A stretch of DNA of 45,933 nucleotides from contig BJHT01000021.1 of NCBI GenBank assembly GCA_014193395.1, positions 1-45,933 on the forward strand. The letters run 5' to 3'. Of the stretch, positions 14,467 to 27,200 are shown one piece after another. Each line of letters begins with the position of its first letter. The first letter of the stretch is position 1. A program made the position numbers and the translations under genes. Under the pieces are notes generated by a model. It did no database searches, was not told the origin of the DNA, and saw nothing but the letters and a program-made list of their open reading frames with translations. The stretch comes from Verrucomicrobiota bacterium. GTDB taxonomy: Bacteria; Verrucomicrobiota; Verrucomicrobiia; Limisphaerales; BJHT01.

Positions 14467-14934
14467 CTATGGACCGAGCAGGATACGGAAGAAGCGGTTG
14501 GTGGGGATGGCGCGGGCACCGATGACATCGAGTTGGAAGGGCGTGGCCAGGGGATTGGTGGTGGTCAGACTTATCCACGGCTGGCCGGGGGAGAGAGAGC
14601 CTCTGGTCTGGAGGGTGTACTCTGGTCCCACGGGGCCGCTGATGCTGACGCGGTAGTTAGCGCCGCTGAATCCCAGTGAGGTGAGTGTGACTGGTGTGAG
14701 GGGACGGACGGTGATGGTAAACGAGCGGGTGTCACTCAGGGCGGGAGTGCCGTTGTCAGTCACGCGGACTTGGATGGTGTTGGTCGTGTTGGCATTGGCG
14801 ATGCCAGGACGCCAGGTGAACTGACCGGTGCCCGGGTTCAGGGTCGCACCGGGCGGGCCGGAGACGAGACTGAAGGTGAGGGTGTTGGCCGGTAGGTCGG
14901 CGTCGGTGGCGGTGTTGGTCGCGATAACTCTCAC
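14467..14934 (-). pseudogene. C-terminal fragment of a large Ig-domain secreted protein
   Basis: The 155-residue frame lacks a signal peptide and begins inside a putative-Ig/cadherin-like repeat: SLVSGPPGATLNPGTGQFTW, then VRVTDNGTPALSDTRSFTI. Its last 65 residues match the closing module of the giant protein at 15223-29553 in pattern: G-x-NY, YTLQTRGSLSPGQPW, then NRFFRILLGP at the end, compared with NYVLQT and PTFFRIQSAP. The frame can be extended upstream without an ATG for about 15 codons (to about 14980), where a TAA closes it. It is therefore the tail of a paralogue whose upstream portion is lost, lying convergent to the FGE remnant. Confidence 0.7.
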
Positions 14935-15222
14935 AAAGAAGCTGCTGGTCGCGCTCCCAATTGGGGACGCCGTTGTGACTTACTTTGGTGGCCCGACCCG
15001 GAGGATCGCGGTGAGACGTGGAGAAATCCACGCATCGTCGTTCGGTCGGGCGGAGTTGCGGCCGGGGACGTTCGCGCTCCGGCGCGCCGGGGATGGGGCG
15101 CGGATGCGCCCGCCCGGTTGGTTCGCTCAACCTGTCGATCACTCAAGGCTTGACGCCGGATAAAGCAGGTTCACTACTGCTTAGCATAAGCATACCAATC
15201 GTAGTTTTTTCTCCGCAGAGTT
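14935..15222. other. gap upstream of the giant gene, no gene seen
   Basis: This stretch separates the Ig-protein remnant from the giant gene. The left half is GC-rich, with remnants in several frames that suggest further decayed coding sequence. From about 15160 it becomes AT-richer (ACTGCTTAGCATAAGCATAC and a run of T at 15204-15209), which would suit a promoter for the giant gene. No confident -35/-10 pair or strong ribosome-binding site was found. Confidence 0.4.
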
Positions 15223-18200
15223 ATGAAAACTATCATTGTCCGTTTTCTCGTCGGTTTCTTCGCCCTGCTGTTTCTCACCCGTTCCACCACGGCGGTCACG
15301 ATTCAGTGGACCAACACGACAGGCGGCAACTGGAGTGTGGCCGCCAACTGGAGTCCCAACCAGGTGCCCGGCGCGGCCGATGCCGTGAGCCTCACCGCGG
15401 CCGGCGCCTATGTCGTGACCGGCGACCTCTCGGCGACAGTGAAAACGATCGCGCTGGGCGGCGGGGGCATCACGCTGCAAGTGCTCACCAATCGCACGGT
15501 GACGGTGCTCGACGGGTTGGATTTCAGCGCGGGCACGCTGGGCGGGCCGGGCGCGGTGAGTCTCGGCGGGACGAACACTTGGAGCGGGGGCGTGTTCAAC
15601 AGCGGCTGTTTGGTCACGGTCGTCGCCGGGGCCGTCTTCCGGATCGCGGGCGAGGTTTTTCATGATCTGCCGGGCGCGGTCCTGACCAATCGCGGCACGG
15701 TGTTCCACAGCGGGAGAGCGGTTCGCGGCGGCACGGGGAGTGGCATTCACAACGCGGGAATCTGGGTGGAACAGGTGGACGCGGATTTCAACGCCGACTA
15801 CGGCGGGGTCTGGAGCGTGGCGAACCCGGGGACATTTCGGAAGACCGCCGGCGCAGGGAGCACCCAGTTCCGCAGCGGCGTGTCGTTCAGCAACAATGGT
15901 CTGGTGGACGTGCAGACCGGGGTGTTCGTCGTTGCAGGCACCGGGGCGAACTCGGGCACGTTCAGCGTTGGGGCCGGCGGTGCGACGTACTTCCAGAGCG
16001 ACTTTGCGATCAGTAATGGCAGCGTGTTTTCGGGCCCAGGGACGAACCACCTGACAGCCGGGACGATGTCCGTGAGCGGAAACATTTCCTTGGTCAATTG
16101 GGTCCTGGCCGGCGCGACGATCACGGGCACCAACACGCTCACGGGCACCCTGACCTGGAGCAGCGGCGTGCTGAACGAGTGCATCATCACGATCCCGGCG
16201 TTGCAGACCTGGCACATCATCAGCGCGGCGGACCACGACCTGCCGGGAACCATCCTGAACAACAACGGCACGATCATCCACAGCGGCGGGCGGATTCGCG
16301 GCGGCGCGAGCGCGGGCAGCGTGATCAACAATGCCGGCCTCTGGCTGGAGCAGACGGACAACGTTTTTAACAATGACTATGGCGTCGCCGCCTCGCGGTT
16401 TGAGAATCCGGGGACCTTCCGCAAGACCGCCGGCGCGGGGAACACCCAGTTCGGGAGCGGGGTTGCCTTCAACAACAGCGGCCTGGTGGACGTGCAGAGC
16501 GGGGCGATCCTCTTCAGCGGCACGGGCACCACCACCGGCACGTTCAACGTAGCGGCCGGTGCCGCCACCCACTTCCTGAACGACTATGCGATCCGGGGCG
16601 GGAGCACCTTCACGGGGGCCGGGACCAATTACCTGACGGGCGCCTTCTTCCCGATCAACGGCGCGGTTTCCTTCGGCCAGTGGGTGCTCACCGGCGCGAC
16701 GATCACGGGCACCAACACGCTGGCGGGCGCGGTCACCTGGATCAGCGGCGTACTGCAGGACTGCGCCATCACGATTCCGGCGCTCCAGACCTGGCAGGTC
16801 ACCAGCACGGCGGACCACGATCTGCCAGGGACCACCCTGAACAACAACGGCACGATCATCCGCAGCGGCGGGCGGATTCGGTGCGGCGCGGCGGGCACCG
16901 TGATCAACAACGCGGGGCTGTGGCTGGAGCAGACGGACGCCGAGTTTAGCAACGACTACGGCGGCGTCACCTCGCGGTTCGCCAACAGCGGCACGTTTCG
17001 CAAAAACGCCGGCGCGGGCACCACGCGGTTCGTGGCCGGGATGAGCTTCAATAACAGCGGCCTGGTAGACTTGCAGCGCGGCACCGTGGAGATCATCGGC
17101 GGCGGGACCAGCGGCGGGACTTTCCAAGTCGCGGCGAACTCGACATGCGCTTTCAACGACAGCTACGCCTTCCAAGCCGGCGTCGCGTTCACCGGGCTGG
17201 GAACCAATTTGTTGAACGGCGGCACGGCGACCTTCAATGGCGGCATCATCACCTCGAACCTGCACTGGGTGGCCGGCACGCTCGCCGGCACGCTGACCAT
17301 TTCCAACGGCCACACGTTGACCATCGCGAGCGAGAACCTCCACGATCTGCCGGGCATGGCGCTCACCAACCGCGGCACCGTCCGGCACACCGGCGGGCCG
17401 GTGCGCGGCGGTCTGGGCGCGGTGATTCATAATGCGGGGCTGTGGCTGGAGCAGACCGACAATGAGTTCAACCATGCCTACAACGGCGCCACCTCGACGC
17501 TGCTCAATACGGGCACGTTCCGCAAAAGCGCCGGCCCCGGCACCACCACCATTGTCGGCGCGTTCCCGTTCAGCAATCAGGGCGTGCTCGACGTGTTGAG
17601 CGGCACCGTCGCCATCGCGAGCGGCGGCACGAACCGGGGCACCGTGAAGGTCGCCGCAGGTGCCGCCTGCGATTTCACCGCGAGCCACACCTTCGAGGCC
17701 GGGAGCGTGTTCACCGGTCCGGGGCCGACGACGTTGAATGCCGGCACCGCCACCTTCGCCGGCGCGGTCGCGGCGACCAATCTCCAGTGGGCGGCCGGGT
17801 TGCTCGCCGGCACGCTGACGCTGGCCCCGGGCAGCAGCTTCCTGATTGTGAGCGGGAACAATCACGATCTGCCGGGCGCAACTTTGAACAACGAGGGCAC
17901 CGTCATTCACTCCGGCGGGCCGCTGCGCGGCGGCGGCGGCAGCGTGATCAACAACAGCGGCACCTGGGACGAGCAGACCGATGCGAGTTTTGGCAACGAC
18001 TACGGCGGCGCGGAATCCAGGTTCGTGAACCTCGGAAGTTTTCTCAAATCCATCACCGCCGGTACGACCACCTTCCAGCCGGGTTTCAATTTCAGCCAAT
18101 CCGGTCGGCTGCAGGTCCAGGGCGGCACGATCACCTTCAACGGCGGCTACTCGCCGACGGGCGGGACGCTGCGCTTCGGCCGCAGCAGCGCGGGGCTGGG

Positions 18201-21200
18201 CGGGCAGATCAATATTCCCGCCGGGACCGTGGCGTTGAACGACACGCTGGCGGTGGATTTGCTAAACGGCTACGTGCCGGCCACGGGCGACGCGTTCACC
18301 CCGCTGAACTACGCCGCACACACGGGGGCGTTTGGAAATTTTGATCTTCCGCCGCTGGCCGGTGGCCGGAACTGGCAGGTCGAGCACGGCGTCACCGGCG
18401 TGACGTTGCGCGTCACCGGCCCGCCGGCGGCCTCGCCGTTGCAAATCAGCGGCGTGGTCACGAACAGCGCGGGGAATCCCGTGGCGGGCGCGGCGGTGTT
18501 CGCGTTCGTGGATCCCGCTGCCACCAACCCGATCCAGAACGGCAGCTTCGAACTGCCAACCAATGGCGGTGCCGACGCCGTGCTGTTCGGTGTCGGCTCC
18601 ACGGGCATTGCGGGCTGGACCGTGGTCGGGCCGCCCGGAGCGAACGTTGCGGTCCACAGCGCCTTCCTCGGCGCGGCCGCCGCGGGTGTGCAGTATCTCG
18701 ATCTCACCGGCGCGACCGGGAGCGGCGGTGTCACACAGTCGTTCCCCACGGTTGCCGGGAGAAAATACGCGCTGGTCTTCGCGCATGGCGCCTACTCGAT
18801 CCAGGGTTCGGCCAGCGTGCTCAGCGTCACCATCGGGGCGGATTCCTATGCCTTTGGTGAAACGACCGCCGGACTGGGGCTGCATTGGAAAGAGGAAATC
18901 CTCCCGTTCACCGCCACCGGCAACCAGACGGCCATCACCTTCCGCGACCTCGCCGGCTTCGATGCCAACAACAACTTCGTGGATGCGGTGCGAATTGTGG
19001 CGCAGGATTTCGGCACCGTGCTGGGCGCGGTCACCGACGCTGCCGGCCGTTATCAGTTTCCGGTCGCCGGCGGCCAGTATCAGGTGGGCGTGCATGGTCT
19101 GCCCGTGCTCGGATACAACGATCCGACCAACCAGCTCGTCACCGTGGGCGCCGCCAGCGTCGTAGTGAATTTCGCCGCCACCACGCTCACCGGCCCGTCC
19201 TATCGGGTCACCGCCGGGGTCAATCCCGCCAATGCCGGCACCGTCACCGGCGCCGGGCATCCGTATCCGGCGGGCGCGACGGTAACGCTCGCGGCCGTGG
19301 CGGCCACCAACGCGCCGTGGATTTTCACGAGCTGGACCGAGCTGGGTTTGCTCCAGAGCACGAACCCGACGTACAACTTCACGCTGTCGCGCGACCGGCA
19401 GCTCGTCGCGAATTTCACGCTGCCCGATTACCAGATCACGGCGACCAACCAGCCCGCGGACGCCGGCTCGGTGAGCGGCACCGGCACGTTCACCTGGGGC
19501 ACGACGAACACGCTGCTCGCGATCCCGGCCTTCGGCTACCGCTTCACCAACTGGACCGAGAACGGCCTCGTGCTGGCCACGACTCCCGCGCTGACCGTCG
19601 GCGTGTTCAGCAACCGCGCGTTCGTCGCGCATTACGTCGAGACCAATCTCTCGCACGTCGTCTCTGTGGCGACCGCGCCGCCGGGCCTCGCGACGGTCAC
19701 GGGCGCGGGCACCTACACGAACGGAGCGACCCGCACCTTCACCGCACCCGCCGTCGTCACCAACGGCCCCACGCGCTTTGTTTTCCAACAGTTCACGCTC
19801 AATGGCGTGGCCGTCGCCAACACCCCCAGCTACGCGAAAACGTTTTCCACCGCCGATCCCGGCAGCCTCCAGTTGGTGGCGGAATATCGCGCGCAAAACA
19901 TTCTGCCGCTGGTGCTCGCCGCCGCGGGCCGCGTGCCCAACCCGGTCGGGGCCTCGACGAATTTCACGGTCGCCGTGCAATTTGATCGCAGCATGAACAC
20001 CGCGGTCCGCCCGCTGATCGTGCTCTCCAACAACGCCGCGCTCGTCCAGCCCGCCGCGCCCACCGGCGGCGTCTGGTCGGCCACGCTCGTGGCGGACGAC
20101 ACCTACACCACGTCGGCCATCACCTTCACCAACGGGATGGACGGCACGAACCGCGTCACGGTGGCGCTGGCGCGCGACGTGTCCGGCGCGCAGCTCGCAC
20201 CGACCAACGTCCTCGACGTGCTCGTGGATGCGACCTTCCCGGTGCTCACCGCCCTTGCGGCCAATCCCGGGCCGTTCTCCGCGCTCGTCACCTGGACCTC
20301 GGGCGAACCGGCGACCTCGCTGGTCGAGTTCGGCCCGACCGCCGCGTACGGCACGACCACCACGCTCGATCCGCAATTGGGCACGGCCCACAGCGTGCTC
20401 GTGACCGGACTGGCCCCGCTGGCGCCGTATCATTTCCGCGTGCGATCCCGCGACGCGGCGGGCAATGAAACGGTCTCCGGCGACCGGACCTTCGCGACGC
20501 TCGGCGCGCCGGACCTCGCCGTGGCGCGGGTCACGACGCCGGCGAGCGCGACGGTCGGACAAACCGTGCCGGTCACCTTCACCCTCACCAACCGCGGCCA
20601 GACCGTGGCGACGGCGCCGTGGAACAACCAGTTCCTGCTCGCGACCAATGCGGCCGGCGCGGGCGCGGTCAGCCTCGGCACGGCCCCGTTCACCAACGCC
20701 CTCGCCGTCGGCGGTTCCGTCACGGTCACGCAGTTGGTGACGTTGCCCGCCGGAGCGTTCGGCACGTTCAATCTCGGTGTGACGGTGGACAGCGGCGCGG
20801 CGCTGCCGGAACTCGACGAGAGCAACAACACGACCTACAGCGCCGCGCCGATCGTGATCAACGCGCCGGATTTGTTGGTGTCGCAAATCACCGCGCCGGC
20901 CAGCGCCACCGTCGGGCAGACGGTGCCCGTGGTGTTCGTCGTCACCAACCGCGGACTGGCCGCCGCGAGCGGTCCGTGGGGCAACCAATTCCTCATCGCG
21001 ACCAATGCCAGCGGGGGCGGCGCGCAGGTGCTGGGCGGCGCACAATTCACAAATGTCATCGCCGCCAGCGGCTCCGTGACGCTGACCCAGACGGTGACGC
21101 TCCCGGTGAATCTCTCGGGCGCGCTGCGCGTGGGCGTGTTCGCGGACAACGCGAATCAAGTGGTGGAAACCGACGAGGGCAACAACACCAGCTACGCGGC

Positions 21201-24200
21201 GGCCGGCATCAACGTGAGCGCGCCGGACCTGCTCGTGGTGCGGATTGTCTCACCGCTGAGCGCCACGCTGGGCCAGTCCGTCGCGCTGAGTTTCACCCTC
21301 ACCAACACCGGTCCCGCCGCGGCCATCGGCCCGTGGGACAACCAGATTCTCTTCGCCACCGACGCCAACGGCGCGGGCGCGCAATCCCTCGGCACCGCCC
21401 GCTTCACCAACACTCTCGCGGCCGGCGCGGCGGTGACCGTGACGCAGACGGTGATTCTCCCCGCGGGCGTCGTCGGGCCGCGCTACTTCGGCGTCCGCGC
21501 GGACAGCGGCAACGAATTGGCGGAAAGCAATAAAGGTAACAATACCGCCTTCGCCGCCACCCCGATCCTCGTCAGCGGCGCGGACCTCGCGCTGACGCGG
21601 CTCACCGCGCCGGCCGGCGCGGTGTTTGGGCAGGCGTTCACGGTTTCCTTCACCGTCACGAACCTCGGCGGCCTGCCCGCCACGGCGGGCTGGAACGACC
21701 GCGTTTATCTCAGCCCTTATCCCAACTCGCTCGCGGGTGCCACGCTGCTGACCACGCTCGCCGGCACGGCCCCGCTGGCCGCGGGCCAGGGCTACGCGCG
21801 CAGTTCGAGCGTGACGATGCCGCTCACCGCCGGAGCCGCGGCGCAGAATTATTTTGTCATCGCGGTCGCGGACGCCGCCGACGCGCAGTTTGAACTCAGC
21901 GAAGCGAACAATTTCCAAGCCGCGCGCATTGCGCTCACCCTGCCCGCGCTGCCCGACCTGGCCGTGCCGCAGGTGACCGCGCCGGCCACCGCGTTCGGCG
22001 GGCTGCCCGCGACGCTGGTCTGGAGCGTGACCAATCGCGGCGCGGTAAATCTCACGAACGCCGTCTGGAGCGAGGCGGTGGGCATCTCAAATCTCAACGG
22101 CGTCGTGACCACGCTGGCCGCGTTCCGTTTCACCAACTCGCTGAATGTCGGCGCGGCGCTGGTCCGCACGCAGGCCGTCGTGCTGCCCTCGAGCACCGCC
22201 GCGGGGAGCGTCCGGTATTTCGTCCGCGTGGACAGTGACGACGAGCTTGCCGAGGCCGACGAGGCGAACAACACGACCCTCGCCACGAACCCGACCACGC
22301 TGCCGGCGGAGCTGACCCTGACCCTGTCGGTGGGCGAGGTGAATGAAGGCGGGCCGACGTTCTCGGGCACGATCTTCCGCAATGGCGACTTCACCGGCGC
22401 GCTGGCCGTCACCCTTACCAACAGTCATCCGGCCAAGCTGGCATTGACGAATCTTGTGCTCCTCCCGGCCGGCGCGGCGTCGGTGCCGTTCCCGGTCACG
22501 CCCTTGCTCAACGGCGTGGTGGATGCCGACGTGCTGGTGACGCTGGGCGCGCAGGCCGACGGTTATTCCGCCGGCGTGGCCGCCGTGGTGGTGCGCAACG
22601 TGGATCTGCCGCAACTGACCATCACCGTCGGCGCACCCAGCGTGCTCAAGGGCTCGACGGTGCCCGTGACGATCGCGCGCGCCCTGGCCGCGGACCGGGA
22701 TCTCGAGGTCGTTCTGCAAAGCTCCGATCCCTCGCGCCTCCTGCTGCCGCCCGCGATCACCATTCGCTCCAATCAATTGAGCCAGGGCTTCGCCGCGTTG
22801 GCCGTGGATAACCGGCTCGTGGACGGCACCGTCACCAACCAGCTCCAGGCCGCCGCCGTGGGCTTCGCGCCGGCGACGGCGAATGTCGTGGTGCTGGAGA
22901 ACCTGCCGACGGTGACCCTCCGCTTCGCCGCGACCAACGTCAGCGAGGGCGACGGTCCGCTGGCCACGGTGGCCACCCTGACGCGCGCGCCCGTCACCGC
23001 CACGCCGCTGGTCTTCGATCTGGTGAGCAGCAACGCGGCGAAAATCATGGTGCCGGCCACGGCGGTGATCCCGGCGAATCAGGCGTCCGTGTCCTTCCCG
23101 GTCTCGGCCGTGGACAACCAGATTGTCGATGGCGACACGGTGGTCGGCGTCCGCGTTTTTCTCCGCGCCACCGGGTCCATCCGCTCGCTCGCCGAGCTGC
23201 CCGGTGCGACCTTGCTGGTGCGGGACGATGACGGCCCGACCCTGCGGTTGACCCTGGCCCGCGACACGGTGCCGCAGGGGCGGAATCCGGCCACCACCGG
23301 CACGATCACGCGCAACACCGCCACCACCGCGGCGCTCACGGTCAGCCTCGCCACCAGCCATCCGGCGCTGACGGTCGTGCCCGCGTCGGTGGTGATTCCC
23401 ATCGGCGCAGCCAGCGCCACGTTCAACCTCGCGACCCTCAATCCCGGCCTGCCGACGGGCGATCAGAGCGTCGTCCTGACCGCGAGCCAGCCGGGCTTCA
23501 CGCCCGGCGTGAGCAGCCTCGTGGTCTCGGATGTGAACCTGCCCGACCTCGTCGTCACCCGGATCAATGTTGCCACCAATGCGGAGACCGACTCCTACAC
23601 GACGCTGGGTTATCGCATCGAGAACCGCGGCGTGGCGGCCGCCGCGCCGGGCTTTGTCACGCGCTTCGCGTTGAGCACCACGCCGTCCGGCGCGGGCGCG
23701 ACCCCGCTGGGCAGCTTCCCCTTCACCGGCACGCTCGGGGCGGGGCAGTTCATCGAGCAGACGTTGCAAATCCGCCTGCCGACGGCGGCGCGGAATTATT
23801 GGATTTCCGTGACCACCGATGCGGACGGTCAGATTCCTGAAATCCGCGAGGACAACAACACGGCGACCACCCCTGTGCCGGTCACCGTGAGCGCCGCCTA
23901 CACGGCCACGGTGACGACCCCGGTGACCACGGCCGCGATCCCCACCAACGTCCTTTTCACGGGCCGCGCGGTGCGGCGCGGCGGCAGCCAGGGAGCGCCA
24001 TTCGTGCCGGTCAATCTCCACATCTATCTCCGCGGCACGCACCGCATCATCCAGGACCTCACGGATGCGAACGGCAATTTCGCCACCCGCTTCACCCCGC
24101 TGCCCAACGAGGCGGGCACGTATCAAATCGGCGCGGCGCACCCGGGCGACGCCGACGCGCCGGTGCAGGCGACGTTCAACCTGCTGGGCATGCAGCTCGC

Positions 24201-27200
24201 GCCGCTCACTTCCTCCGTGCTCGTGCGCGAGGGCGGCACCACGACCGGCACCGTGTCGGTGGTGAATCTCGGCAGCCTCCCGCTCACGGGCCTGGCCGCG
24301 AGCATTGTCAGCCAGCCACCCAATCTGAACGTCAACCTGCAGCTCGGCGGCACCACCGTCAGCGGCGACGGCACGGTGTTGTTGACCTACCGCGTGGCGG
24401 CCCGCGACCTCAGCCAGCCGCAGGGCCAGGTGGAGTTTCAGCTCACCAGCGCGCAGGGCGTGCTGGCGCAGGGCACGCTGCTGGTCGGCCTCGTGCCGTT
24501 GCGTCCCGTGCTGGTTGTCACGCCGACGCCGCTCTACGCGGCCATGCCGCTGGGTGGCCAGCAGCGCGTGCAATTCCAGGTCATCAACGCCGGCGGCGTG
24601 ACCTCGGGACCGGTGAACCTCTCCCTGCCCAGCGTGCCGTGGCTGTCCGTCGCCGGCGCGAACCCGCTCCCGCCGCTCGGCCCGGGCGAAACCAATGTCG
24701 TCACGCTGCTCCTCACGCCCGCCGTGGACCTGCCGCTCGGTCCCTATTCGGGCACGCTCTCCGTCAGCACGACGGATTCGGCCAGCACCGTGCCGTTCAC
24801 GTTCCTCGCCCTGAGCGAGGCCCTGGGCGCGCTGCGGGTGGAAGCGCAGGATGAATTCACGTTCTACGCGAACGGCGCGCCGAAGGTGACCAACGCCCTC
24901 GTGAGCATCACCGACCCGCGAACGGGCACCGTGGTGACCAACGGCTACACCGGCCCGAACGGCGTCTTCCTCGTGCCGAACCTGCTCGAGGCGCATTACA
25001 CCGTGGAAGTCACCGCGCCCCAGCATTCCAAATATCAAGGCACCGTCCTGGTGCGGGGCGGCCTCACGAATGAACTGCCCGCGTTCCTCTCACGGCAGAT
25101 GGTGCAATACAGTTGGAAGGTGCTGCCCACGACCATCGAGGACCGGACCCGCATCACGCTGGAGGCCACCTTCGAAACCGTCGTGCCCGTGCCCGTCATC
25201 ACCGTGCATCCGCCGCTCATCGATCTGGCGGACGTGCCCGGCAACCTCGGGCAGGTCACGCTCCAGATCACCAACCACGGCCTCATCACCGCCAATGATT
25301 TCAAGCTCGTCGTCGGCACCCATCCCGACTGGGAGATCATCCCGCTGATCACCGATTTCGGCCGGCTCCCGGCCCGCAGCTCGGTCACCGTGCCCGTCAC
25401 CCTCCGGCGCATCACACCCGGTGGACGCGTCGCCGCCGGCCAGCGGGTCGCGCCGGCCGCCGTGGGCGACAGCCCGGCCGGGTGCAATTTCTCGATGGGT
25501 GCCGTCTGGAAACTCGTTTGCGGCGTTCTGGTCAATGATTACGCGGCGACAATTCCCATCCTCAACGCGGCCGACTGCGCCGGATTGGGTGGTGGCGGCG
25601 GCGGTGGCGGTGGCGGTGGCGGTGGCGGCGGCGGTGGCGGCGGCGGTGGGGGCGGCAGCGGCGGCGGGGGCGGTGAGTGGCCCAACATCCCGCCGCCGCC
25701 AGGTCCGGCGACGGCGTTTGTGTCGCAGCCGGAGTTCACCGAGGCGCATACCTGTGCGCCGCCGTGCGATCCGGCGACGTTCACCTCGCGGTGCTTCGAC
25801 CTTCCCTTCGGTGCCACCGCGTTGCAGTCCGCGGCGGACGCGCTGGTGCGGGCGCTGTCGGCGTCGCCGAATATCAAGGCCAGCACCGCGGCCATCCGGA
25901 CGGCAAAATTCTGCACCTGTTGCGAGGGCTTCAAGCTCGACCACGCCTCGGGCCTGGTGGTCGATCTGCAAATCTCCGTCCCGATCACGACCACCCGGAT
26001 CACCGGCGTCACGAACCTCGGCGGCTACGACGTCGAATATGAACTGCTGGTGAACTGCTCCTTGAACACGCGCGTCGCGAGCCAGGGCACGATCACCGGC
26101 ACTTCGGATTGCCCCTTCCGCAACCCGCGCATCTGCGCCTCCATCGCGGTCAACGCCGACCTGCGGCAGGCGTGCCTGCTCGGCGGCACGGCCATTTTCA
26201 AACAGAACGGCGTGATCGTCGGCCGGCAGGAGTTGCGGGCCGCCGCCAGCATCGAGAGCGGCATCAATGGTGGGCTGGACTACTGCACCGACTCCGGGAT
26301 CACCGGCCAGATCACCTTCCGGTCCACGGCGGTGCGCGGCAAGGTGCGGCTGAATGTGGGCGGCGTGGATGTGGGCCTCCTCTATTTCGACGGGACCGTG
26401 GCGCCGGCGAGCCGCACGCCCGCCTCCGTCCAAGCGGGCTTCGCGGACATCGCCCGGCAGGCGGATGCGGAGATCGCCGCGGCGCTCGCGCCCATTCGTT
26501 CCCGCGCGCCGGCCGCGACGAAGGCGGCGGCCCCGCGCACTGTCGGCTCGTCCCGCACGCGCGTCCCGCAGGCGATCGCCCCCGAGACGGAGATTTGTGC
26601 GCGGGTGAAAATCCGCCTCGATCAGGATCTCGTGCAGACCCGCAGCGCCTTCAACGCCACGCTCGAACTGGCCAATCTCACCGCCACCACGACCCTCTCC
26701 AACCTCCAGGTCGTCGTGAACATCACCGATGCCAGCGGCCGGCCCGCCAATCATCTCTTCGGCATCCGCAATCCCGTCCTCGCCGGGCTCAACGCCGTCG
26801 ATGGCACCGGCACGCTGCCGCCCAACCGCACCGGGTCCGCGTCGTGGGTCATCATTCCCACCCGCGACGCCGCGCCGGAAATTCCCACCGGCTACGGCGT
26901 GGGCGGCGTGCTCATGTACGAGCAGGACGGCCTGGGCGTGGTGATCCCGTTGTTCAGCGCCCCCATCACCGTGCAGCCCGACCCGCTCCTGACCGTGCGC
27001 TATTTTCTCCAGCGCGATGTCCTGGCCGACGATCCGTTCACGCCGCAGATCGAACCGAGCATCCCCTTCGTGCTGGGCGTCACCGTCAACAACCGCGGCA
27101 AAGGCACGGCCCGCAACGTCCAGATCATCTCCAGCCAGCCGCGCATTGTGGAAAACGAAAAGGGGCTGCTGATCGATTTCAAGATCATCGGCAGCCAGGC

